16,043 nt of DNA. Origin: CAYYJM01 sp964471755. GTDB taxonomy: Bacteria > Planctomycetota > Planctomycetia > Gemmatales > Gemmataceae. Both the position numbers and the translations under genes were made by a program. Positions 1 to 5,622 of the stretch are shown piece by piece; the stretch's first letter is position 1; the number at the start of each line of letters is the position of its first letter. Where the stretch lies: the NCBI GenBank assembly GCA_964471755.1, contig CAYYJM010000141.1, forward strand, positions 1-16,043, read 5' to 3'. The notes beneath the pieces are model-generated. The model worked only from the letters and a program-made list of their open reading frames with translations. It was not told where the DNA came from and ran no database searches.

Positions 1-86
1 TCTTCCATATCCTACCCGCAGCACCCCCTTAAGTTACAGGCATTGGGCTGACGCCCCACGCTCGCCTTCGGAACCGAACCACAGGT

Positions 87-581
87 TCACGCCGAGTCCA
101 GATCCGGCCAGCCGGCGTCGTTGGAGCAGGACTCACGCGAGATGTCCGATGCTGGCGACGGGCCAAACTTGCGCTCGTACAGGTGCCACGACAGGTAGCA
201 GACCGACTCGCACTCGAAGTCCATCAGGGCTCGCGATGGGTCCATGTTGACCGCATCGTAGTACGCCTGGCCGCAGGCGACGATGAAGCCGCGAGCGTAC
301 AGGAAGCCATCGTCAGAGCCGTCGGTGAACTCCTGCACGTCCATGCGATCGATGTCGTACAGTTTGCGCTCCAACACGCGGTCGAACGCGAGCAGGTCCT
401 CGCGGCTCAACTCGTCGAGTAGCTTCTCCAGGGCCGGGATGACGTCGTCGAGCCAGGCAACGAGTTTCTCGGCCTTCTCCTCGTCGAGGTTGCCCTCGGC
501 AAGTTTGGTGCGGGTCTTGGTCTTGCCGCCGATCGACTGCCAGGCCTGCTCGATCAGGGCCCAGAAGCGCTGGTCGTTCAT
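87..581 (-). CDS. DUF4240 domain-containing protein
   Basis: A small acidic protein of about 164 residues with no signal peptide or membrane segment, so probably cytoplasmic. The N-terminus (MNDQRFWALIEQAW) matches the start of the DUF4240 family, whose members open with a short D-x-FW-x-LI helix; the biochemical function of that family is unknown. The remainder is helical, with charged stretches, a central YARGFIVACGQAYYDAV segment, and a segment ending in SWHLYERKFG. I chose the ATG at 581 rather than the one at 587 because a GAGAGG ribosome-binding sequence lies 7 bases before it, whereas it would abut the upstream ATG. The gene is last in the minus-strand block and lies about 115 bases after the TIM-barrel gene, with an inverted repeat between, so it may be read through from upstream or have its own control. 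Family assignment is by N-terminal resemblance only. Confidence 0.75.
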   Translation of the reverse strand: MNDQRFWALIEQAWQSIGGKTKTRTKLAEGNLDEEKAEKLVAWLDDVIPALEKLLDELSREDLLAFDRVLERKLYDIDRMDVQEFTDGSDDGFLYARGFIVACGQAYYDAVNMDPSRALMDFECESVCYLSWHLYERKFGPSPASDISRESCSNDAGWPDLDSA

Positions 582-607
582 GAGCATCCCTCTCGCCGGT
601 TACGGGG

Positions 608-637
608 GGTCCTTTCTTGAATTGTCCCGAAAGGACC
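608..637. repeat. 9-bp inverted repeat upstream of DUF4240 gene
   Basis: GGTCCTTTC (608-616) and GAAAGGACC (629-637) form a perfect 9-bp stem with a 12-base loop. It lies between the TIM-barrel stop codon and the DUF4240 start. There is no run of T after the stem on the minus strand, so it is not a classical intrinsic terminator. An operator, an mRNA-stability hairpin or a weak terminator are all possible. The same GAAAGGACCCC string occurs on the minus strand just before the TIM-barrel start (1888 to 1878), where it provides the ribosome-binding sequence. Confidence 0.55.
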
Positions 638-696
638 GGCCGGCGTAAAGGGCGGCTGGCAGAGGTGGGCCGGAACGTCGATCCCACCCCGCACAC

Positions 697-1872
697 TCAT
701 CGCGCCTTGAGCATCTCGTCGTGGCGCATGCCACTCGGCGGCAGATCGGCCTTGCGACAGTTCGCCAGGGCCGTCTTCGCTCCGGCGTGCTTCTCCTGAT
801 CGTTGTCCTCCCACTCGATCGACACCGCGCCGTCGAAGCCGACCCGGTTCAGCTCGATGAAGATCTCCTCCAGACTGTTCGCATCGCGAGCCGTGCCGGC
901 CGTCACGAAGTTCCAGCCATTCGTCCAGTGGCCCATCGGCCGATGACCGCCGAGTCGGCCGCCCCGACAATGCTCCGGCGCGACCCACACTCCCTTGACG
1001 TGAGCGCAGTGAATCCGATCGTGGAACTCGCGAATGAAGTCGATCACCGAGACGCCCTGCCATTCCAGGTGCGAGCCGTCCAGGTTGAAGCCGACGACAT
1101 CGCTGCCATAGCCGGCCCGGTCCATCGCCGCGAGGTAGTCGTTGGCCGACTCGAGGTCGCCCATCGCCCGCTCGGACGGATGGCACTCCAGATCGAACGT
1201 CACGCCGTAGTGCCGGCACGCATCGAGGAACGGCCCGAAGCGTTCGACGAGGAGTTGCAGCGACACCTCGCGCACGTCGGGGATGTCGTGACCACCGAGG
1301 TTCGACGGCAGCGGTGGGAAGAGGAACCAGTGGCTCCAGCAGTGAGCTGGCGAGCCGGTGAAGCCGGGCAGGGCGACCCGCCGGTTCTGGTGCTTGCCCA
1401 GGAAGTGAGCCAGACGGGTCATGTTGACCAGGTCCTTCAGAGCTGCTTCCTGGATCAGCTTGCCGACGTGGTCCGGGACGAAGTACGGGTTGGTTCGCGG
1501 CGGCTGGTTGCCGGCGGCTCGCCATTGCCGATACGCCTCGTGGGCCTCGCCCTTGACGAACTGCAGCGTCTTGGCCGACGGTTCATCGCCGAGAGCCTGG
1601 CCCTGAAGGTGGCAGGCGATGGTGAAGATCTCCAGGCCGTGCTTCTTCGCCCTGGCGAGGCGCTCCTGGGCGTACTTCTCGGCCCCGGCGTCGGTGCCGC
1701 AGCGGTCGAGGTCGAGTTCCCAGGAGGCTTCTTCCCAGCCGTCGAAGCCAGTTTCGCCGAGGTACTGGATCCAGGCGTCCTCCGGAGCATCGCCGAACTG
1801 GCCGCGGACGAGGCCGATCTGGTGGTAAGACGTCTTGCCGAAGCGATGCTCGGCGGTCTGCTTGAAGCCCAT
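697..1872 (-). CDS. Sugar phosphate isomerase/epimerase-type TIM-barrel protein
   Basis: A 391-residue protein resembling the xylose isomerase-like / AP-endonuclease 2 TIM-barrel superfamily, which contains metal-dependent sugar isomerases and epimerases. Visible candidate metal ligands follow the superfamily order: E229 in FDLECH, D265 and H268 in NLDGSH, H291 in HCAHVKG, and E353 in SIEWED. Early strand elements GFDGWEEASWELD and GLEIFTIACHLQG also fit the fold. No signal peptide is seen. The reading frame stays open far upstream, through the hairpin array and into the antisense of the next gene. The ATG at 1872 is chosen because the family-like sequence begins there and AAAGGA precedes it by 9 bases. 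It lies about 250 bases after the ThDP-enzyme gene. Substrate cannot be told from sequence; planctomycetes encode many such paralogues. Family confidence is high, specificity unknown. Confidence 0.88.
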   Translation of the reverse strand: MGFKQTAEHRFGKTSYHQIGLVRGQFGDAPEDAWIQYLGETGFDGWEEASWELDLDRCGTDAGAEKYAQERLARAKKHGLEIFTIACHLQGQALGDEPSAKTLQFVKGEAHEAYRQWRAAGNQPPRTNPYFVPDHVGKLIQEAALKDLVNMTRLAHFLGKHQNRRVALPGFTGSPAHCWSHWFLFPPLPSNLGGHDIPDVREVSLQLLVERFGPFLDACRHYGVTFDLECHPSERAMGDLESANDYLAAMDRAGYGSDVVGFNLDGSHLEWQGVSVIDFIREFHDRIHCAHVKGVWVAPEHCRGGRLGGHRPMGHWTNGWNFVTAGTARDANSLEEIFIELNRVGFDGAVSIEWEDNDQEKHAGAKTALANCRKADLPPSGMRHDEMLKAR

Positions 1873-1964
1873 GAGGTGGGGTCCTTTCGCGGAAGGTCGG
1901 AGTAGTCGATGTGCCAGAGTGTAGCGAATCGCAAGCCAAAAGCGAGCATCCATCCGGGCCCGGC

Positions 1965-2015
1965 CAGGCGAGCCCCCGGCAAGCCCTGGCGAGCCCCCGG
2001 CGAAAGCCGGGGGAG
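1965..2015 (-). repeat. Inverted copy plus truncated copy of 30-bp hairpin repeat
   Basis: Bases 1986-2015 match the reverse complement of the 30-bp unit found at 2031-2120 with one difference. They contain an 8-bp stem, CCCCCGGC (1994-2001) and GCCGGGGG (2006-2013), closed by a GAAA loop. Bases 1965-1986 hold a truncated further copy in the same orientation, in which the loop is AA instead of GAAA and the 3' half of the stem is missing. A 15-bp spacer (2016-2030) separates this inverted part from the forward tandem copies, giving a head-to-head layout like that of bacterial REP/BIME elements. Confidence 0.8.
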
Positions 2016-2030
2016 TTACCATCGAACGTA

Positions 2031-2120
2031 CTCCCCCGGCTTTCGCCGGGGACTCGCCTGCTCCCCCGGCTTTCGCCGGGGGCTCGCCTGCTCCCCCGAC
2101 TTTCGTCGGGGGCTCGCCTG
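2031..2120 (+). repeat. Three tandem 30-bp hairpin repeats (REP-like)
   Basis: Three exact-length 30-bp units abut at 2031-2060, 2061-2090 and 2091-2120. Each starts with CTCCCCCG and ends with CTCGCCTG and folds as a GC-rich stem of up to 8 bp around a TTTC loop (GAAA on the other strand). Unit 1 has one substitution (G to A) at the edge of the stem. Unit 3 has two substitutions that compensate each other, turning the inner GGC/GCC pairing into GAC/GTC. The array ends 6 bases before the stop codon of the ThDP-enzyme gene and precedes the TIM-barrel gene. The period is a multiple of three and free of stops, so in one minus-strand frame it reads as repeated decapeptides (GEPPAKAGGA-like); I do not regard this as coding. 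Confidence 0.9.
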
Positions 2121-2126
2121 CCGGAC

Positions 2127-3779
2127 TCACCCCGCGATCGGCACGTCGATCAGCAGCGGCCGGTCGCCCGTCAGGCCGGCCCGCACCGCGTCGCTGACCG
2201 CGTCCGGCTCCGTCAGCCGCAGCGCCTCGACGCCGAACGCCTTCGCCAGGCCGACGTAGTCCGCCGCCGGGCCGGTCAGATTCATACCCGGACACGCCGG
2301 GTCCCGCAGTTCCGGCAACGCCAGCACGTCGCCGCACACCTTCAGGATCTGGTACTGGGCATTGTTCGCGATCACGAACGTCACCGGAATCCGATGATGC
2401 GCGGCCGACCACAACGCCTGGATGCCGGACAGACCCGCACCATCGCCGATCAGGGCCAGCACCGGCCGATCCGGCCAGGCGAGTTTGACGCCCAGGGCCG
2501 TCCCCATGCCCCAGCCGAGGCACCAGCCACGATGCGCGAAGAAGCCCATCGGATCGCGCAGGACGCCGAGCTTCTCGAAGAGATTCTGATGCGTCGTGAT
2601 CGCCTCCTCGACCACGGCGACGTTCGCCGGCAGTGCCCGCCCCAGGGCGTGCATCAGCGTTGCTGGCGTCATCGGTCGGGCCGAACGCTGCGCCTCCAGG
2701 TCGGCGAGCAGGGCCGACTGCTCGGCACGCCGACGATCCGTCCACGTCTGTCGGCGACGGGTCGCTTCCGCACCGGCCGGCGGGAGCAGATCGACCAGTT
2801 CGGCCATCCCACTCGCCGGGTCGCCGATCAGGCCGAGTTCGACCGGGTAATTCTTGCCGATCTCCCACGGCACATTGTCGAGATGGATGATCCGCACGCC
2901 CTCGGGCAGCGGCCGCTCCGGCTCGCGATGGATGTAGAGGCGTAGCATCGCCATGCCGACGACGAACAGCACGTCGAATTCGGCCAGGCACTCGCGGACC
3001 TCCGGCGACCACAACGGCAGCACGCCCCGGTAGAGGGGATGATCGACCGGAGCCGACAAGCGACCATGAGCCGTCGTCGCCTCGGCGAAGATCGGCGCTC
3101 CCAGCCGCTCGGCCAGGTCCACGATCACGGCGTGCCCGCCCGACTCGGCCACCCGACTGCCGGCGAGGATGGCCGGATTCCGGGCCCCGGCCAGGATCTC
3201 GGCCGACTTCCGCAGCGCCTCCACGGGCGGCCGCACGCGCCGATCGGGAATGTGCGGTGGCGACAGATCGAGACCCGCAACGGCCTCCATCTGCACGTCG
3301 ATCGGCAGCGACAGGAAGACCGGCCCGGTCGGCGGCGTACTCGCGACCTGGATCGCCCGTCGAACGGCCGTCGGGATGTCCTGCGGTCGCTGTACCTCAC
3401 AGGCCCACTTCGTCCAGGGACTGGCCACGCGCACGAGGTCGCCGTCGAGGACCGGTTCGCCGAGCCGGAGTCGGCGGTCCTGCTGGCCAGCGGTGACGAG
3501 CAGCGGCGTCCCCGCGATGTGGGCGTTATAGAGCATACCCATCGCGTTGCCGAGACCGCAGGCGATGTGCAGGTTGACGACGCCGACGGTTCCCGACGCC
3601 TGGGCATAGCCGTCGGCCATGGCCATGACCGGGATTTCCTGGATGCCGAAACGGTAGCGGAAGCGCGGATCCTTCATGATCGCAGCGTTGAGCGGCAGCT
3701 CCGTCGTGCCCGGATTGCCGAAGAGATCGCGCACGCCGGCCGCGGCCAGCACCTCGAGGAAGGCTTCGATTCCGGTCAT
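2127..3779 (-). CDS. Thiamine diphosphate enzyme, benzoylformate decarboxylase-like
   Basis: A 550-residue ThDP-dependent enzyme of the pyruvate oxidase/decarboxylase superfamily. The N-terminal pyrimidine-binding domain has FGNPGTTELP, with the cofactor-activating glutamate at E27. NLH follows with H71 at the place of the active-site histidine of benzoylformate decarboxylase, then GNAMGMLYNAH and LLVTAGQQD, also typical of that enzyme. The middle domain covers roughly residues 185-340. The C-terminal domain has the ThDP/Mg motif GDG (445-447), closing with NN (472-473). Benzoylformate or another 2-oxo acid is the likely substrate class, decarboxylated non-oxidatively to an aldehyde; no mandelate-pathway genes are nearby, so the true substrate is open. 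The start at 3779 gives a family-typical N-terminus. The gene lies 72 bases downstream of truD, separated by a palindromic element, and is followed by a hairpin array. Confidence 0.88.
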   Translation of the reverse strand: MTGIEAFLEVLAAAGVRDLFGNPGTTELPLNAAIMKDPRFRYRFGIQEIPVMAMADGYAQASGTVGVVNLHIACGLGNAMGMLYNAHIAGTPLLVTAGQQDRRLRLGEPVLDGDLVRVASPWTKWACEVQRPQDIPTAVRRAIQVASTPPTGPVFLSLPIDVQMEAVAGLDLSPPHIPDRRVRPPVEALRKSAEILAGARNPAILAGSRVAESGGHAVIVDLAERLGAPIFAEATTAHGRLSAPVDHPLYRGVLPLWSPEVRECLAEFDVLFVVGMAMLRLYIHREPERPLPEGVRIIHLDNVPWEIGKNYPVELGLIGDPASGMAELVDLLPPAGAEATRRRQTWTDRRRAEQSALLADLEAQRSARPMTPATLMHALGRALPANVAVVEEAITTHQNLFEKLGVLRDPMGFFAHRGWCLGWGMGTALGVKLAWPDRPVLALIGDGAGLSGIQALWSAAHHRIPVTFVIANNAQYQILKVCGDVLALPELRDPACPGMNLTGPAADYVGLAKAFGVEALRLTEPDAVSDAVRAGLTGDRPLLIDVPIAG

Positions 3780-3794
3780 GCGGGTTCCGTTCTC

Positions 3795-3857
3795 ATTTAG
3801 CCCCCGGCTTGCCGGGGTGCTTTGCCGCGAAGACCCCCGGCAAGCCGGGGGCTAAAT
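3795..3857. repeat. 63-bp nested palindromic element, copy A
   Basis: Arms 3795-3817 and 3835-3857 are perfect 23-bp inverted repeats that begin and end with ATTTAGCC / GGCTAAAT. Each arm is itself a small hairpin (CCCCGG-CTTG-CCGGGG), so the element can fold either as one long stem or as two short ones. The centre ends in GAAGAC. A close relative lies at 14899-14962 with the same frame and loop motif but changed stem bases. The element occupies most of the gap between truD and the ThDP-enzyme gene, and its outer bases contribute the truD stop codon. It could act as a terminator-like or mRNA-protecting structure, but lacks a T-tract; I read it primarily as a dispersed repeat. Confidence 0.88.
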
Positions 3858-5030
3858 GGGAGCCGCCAACCGCTTGACGACGAGCGTCGCGTAGCAGCCG
3901 CGCGGCAGGTCGAACGCCAGGACGAGCTTCTTCCGGCCGGCGTTCAACTCGTCCTCTCCTGAATCGATACGGAACCCATCGGGTCGGAACCAGGCCGCGC
4001 GTTCGCCCTTCGAGAAGAACAACTCGCGCACGCCGCGGATCTGCATGTCTGGCAGTGTCAGCCCCTCCTCGGCCAGGACGGCGTTGATCGGCTCCAGACG
4101 AGGATCGTCCTCGGGCAGATGCAACCGGGCGGACGGCAGGGGTAGGTTCAGGTTCTGCCAGGCGTCCAGGGTCTCCGCCGACGGCTCCAGCGGGAAGGGC
4201 AGGGAGCCCAGACGCAAGGCGATCTCGGTGACCTGATCAGCCGGCATGCGTCCCCGCAGCCAGCGGGCCAGGATACGGTTCCACAGGTGGCTCTGGTACG
4301 CCGACAGATAGAGACCGCGCAACTCCGGACGCAGACGAACCACGGCCCCACGAAAATCGTCGGGATGATGGACGAGGTAGTCCACCAGGCTCCGCGCATG
4401 GCCGCGTGGCAGCGCGTCGCGGGCGGCGGACCAGTCGCCCCACAGGCGCACCAGGGTCGCCTTCTCACGGCGCTGTTCGGCGTTGTCGAACTCGTAGGGG
4501 CCGGTCAGGGCCACCCGGAGAGCGTCCTCGAAGCGTCTCTGAACCAGCAACCGGGCGATGAACTCGCCACCACCCTGGGCCGGATCGACCGAGCCGAAGC
4601 GCTGATCGTCGAAAAAATTGGGCAGCCCGACCCGTTCTATCTGAGGAGCGATGTCCACCGCCCGCGCCGCCCGGGCTGGCGTCAGGGCGCGCAGGGTGAT
4701 CAGGAAGCGGTTGGCCCGAATCGCTTCCGACGAGTACGCCTGCTCGATCTGGCCGAGATAGCGGACCTCGACGCCCTGCTGCTGAAGATTGCGACGAGGG
4801 CCGCGAAAAATGGAGAAAAATTGTCGCGTCCAGGCGTGTTTATCCTTGAGCCCGCCGTAGCCAAGCCGTTCGGGGCCGACATCCCAGCGCCGCCGAACGA
4901 GAGCCAGGGCGTCGGGTGTGGTCCAACTACGCTTGTCCAGGCGATAAAAGGCGAACGGACCCCGTTCGGAAGGAGCGACCGCGGTCAGCTCCTCGACGCG
5001 GAAATCTTCAGGGAGTTGTTTGACCTTCAT
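3852..5030 (-). CDS. truD: tRNA pseudouridine(13) synthase TruD
   Basis: A 392-residue TruD-family enzyme, which isomerises uridine 13 in certain tRNAs to pseudouridine in the cytoplasm. The N-terminus MKVKQLPEDFRVEE is characteristic, and the catalytic motif GGLKDKHA is present with the nucleophilic aspartate at D63. Further family segments are RANRFLITLRA, GLPNFFDDQRFG, and the C-terminal LPRGCYATLVVKR. It is somewhat longer than the E. coli enzyme. The start is fixed by the conserved N-terminus; the bases just before it are pyrimidine-rich and show no ribosome-binding sequence, so initiation may be weak or leaderless-like. The stop codon TAG (3852-3854) and the preceding Ile codon lie inside the terminal ATTTAG of the palindromic element, so the extreme C-terminus is set by the repeat. 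It is the first gene of the minus-strand block. Confidence 0.95.
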   Translation of the reverse strand: MKVKQLPEDFRVEELTAVAPSERGPFAFYRLDKRSWTTPDALALVRRRWDVGPERLGYGGLKDKHAWTRQFFSIFRGPRRNLQQQGVEVRYLGQIEQAYSSEAIRANRFLITLRALTPARAARAVDIAPQIERVGLPNFFDDQRFGSVDPAQGGGEFIARLLVQRRFEDALRVALTGPYEFDNAEQRREKATLVRLWGDWSAARDALPRGHARSLVDYLVHHPDDFRGAVVRLRPELRGLYLSAYQSHLWNRILARWLRGRMPADQVTEIALRLGSLPFPLEPSAETLDAWQNLNLPLPSARLHLPEDDPRLEPINAVLAEEGLTLPDMQIRGVRELFFSKGERAAWFRPDGFRIDSGEDELNAGRKKLVLAFDLPRGCYATLVVKRLAAPI

Positions 5031-5185
5031 GGGAGGGGGATAGCTGGCTAAACAAGTGTAAGGACCAAAAAAAACGGAAACCGAGGAACGGAGAACAGAA
5101 GCCGTCGCCCACTCAGCTTAAGTTCTCGGGAATGTTCCCCGGTTCCGCAATCATCCTGGGCGCTGTTGTAGGATTTCCGCTGATC

Positions 5186-5221
5186 CACGAGACTCGTGAT
5201 TCGTCGCCCACTCGAATCACG
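5186..5221. repeat. Two overlapping, mutually exclusive inverted repeats
   Basis: CACGAG and CTCGTG (5186-5191, 5193-5198) form a 6-bp palindrome around one base. CGTGATTCG (5195-5203) and CGAATCACG (5213-5221) form a perfect 9-bp stem with a 9-base loop. They share bases 5195-5198, so a transcript could adopt only one of the two. The odd palindrome could alternatively be a dimeric repressor site. No downstream T-tract is visible. Confidence 0.5.
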
Positions 5222-5344
5222 GCTTCAGTGGGAGCTTCCATCCAAGCAACCCAGAATGATAGACGCGGCGTGATCCAGAGCAGAGTTCGCTACCATCGCC
5301 CATTATGGTTGGCGTTCTCTTTCAGTGTTCCTTCTCGCCTGCCG

Positions 5345-5370
5345 TGTCAGGCAGCAAGTGCTACCTGACA
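5345..5370. repeat. Long imperfect hairpin
   Basis: TGTCAGG (5345-5351) pairs with CCTGACA (5364-5370). Inside, after one C/A mismatch, AGCA (5353-5356) pairs with TGCT (5359-5362) around AG. This gives 11 pairs with a single mismatch and a tiny loop. It lies about 160 bases upstream of the DUF1080 promoter, so it would not be in that mRNA if the promoter at 5532 is used. It could end a transcript, be part of a small RNA, or be an operator. Confidence 0.5.
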
Positions 5371-5482
5371 TCATCATAGACGATCGGCTGAGGATATCAA
5401 GATTAAAATGCGGAATTTTTCGCACCTCGCCGAATTTCACCGCAAAGCGACCTCCGAAAACCTCTTTGGGAGTCGCCTAACG

Positions 5483-5505
5483 CCTCGATCGCCACCGGAT
5501 CGAGG
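5483..5505. repeat. 8-bp inverted repeat upstream of DUF1080 promoter
   Basis: CCTCGATC (5483-5490) and GATCGAGG (5498-5505) are a perfect 8-bp inverted repeat with a 7-base spacer. It ends 26 bases before the -35 element at 5532, a position suitable for an activator or repressor dimer. A structural role in RNA is equally possible. Confidence 0.4.
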
Positions 5506-5531
5506 GCTGGCTTCCCTCGCCAGGCAGGTTA

Positions 5532-5559
5532 TTGACCGGCTCCTCTGTGCCCGTACAAT
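5532..5559 (+). promoter_or_regulatory. Sigma70-like promoter for the DUF1080 gene
   Basis: TTGACC (5532-5537) and TACAAT (5554-5559) are separated by 16 bases; each matches the sigma70 consensus hexamer at five of six positions. Transcription would start near 5566 and give a leader of about 57 bases. The DUF1080 start codon follows, with AAGGAG at 5610-5615. Confidence 0.6.
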
Positions 5560-5622
5560 CGGTGTCGATCGCTCGCGGGGAGGTCTCGCCGGCGGTCGTT
5601 CTCCCGCACAAGGAGCTGTCGG

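Larger units (their letters stand above)
5031..5622. other. 592-bp non-coding region with several inverted repeats
   Basis: No convincing gene is found on either strand. Open frames here are short or are extensions of the antisense of the DUF1080 gene. The sequence looks less GC-rich than its flanks (for example the A-run near 5068 and the AT-rich stretch near 5390-5420). It holds inverted repeats at 5186-5221, 5345-5370 and 5483-5505, an imperfect one pairing 5447-5455 with 5469-5476 (one bulged base), and the short GGGAA-TG-TTCCC (5128-5139). A 12-bp direct repeat CGTCGCCCACTC occurs at 5103-5114 and 5202-5213. The region separates the divergent truD and DUF1080 genes and must contain both their promoters. 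A small structured RNA or a decayed element is possible. Confidence 0.6.

Noticed and set aside
41..60. Small hairpin GGGC-TGAC-GCCC after the DUF4240 gene as a terminator or repeat
   Set aside because: Only four pairs and no T-tract. It may be a fragment of a dispersed repeat but cannot be supported from one copy.
721..1905. 394-codon plus-strand frame opposite the TIM-barrel gene
   Set aside because: Antisense shadow; no recognisable family and no ribosome-binding context, while the minus-strand gene has conserved metal-ligand motifs.
2031..2120. CRISPR array
   Set aside because: The 30-bp units abut with no unique spacers between them and are internally palindromic; no cas genes are present.
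1873..3012. Upstream extension of the TIM-barrel frame, through the hairpin array into the ThDP gene
   Set aside because: The extension reads repeat DNA and the antiphase of the ThDP gene. Family sequence and a ribosome-binding sequence begin at 1872.
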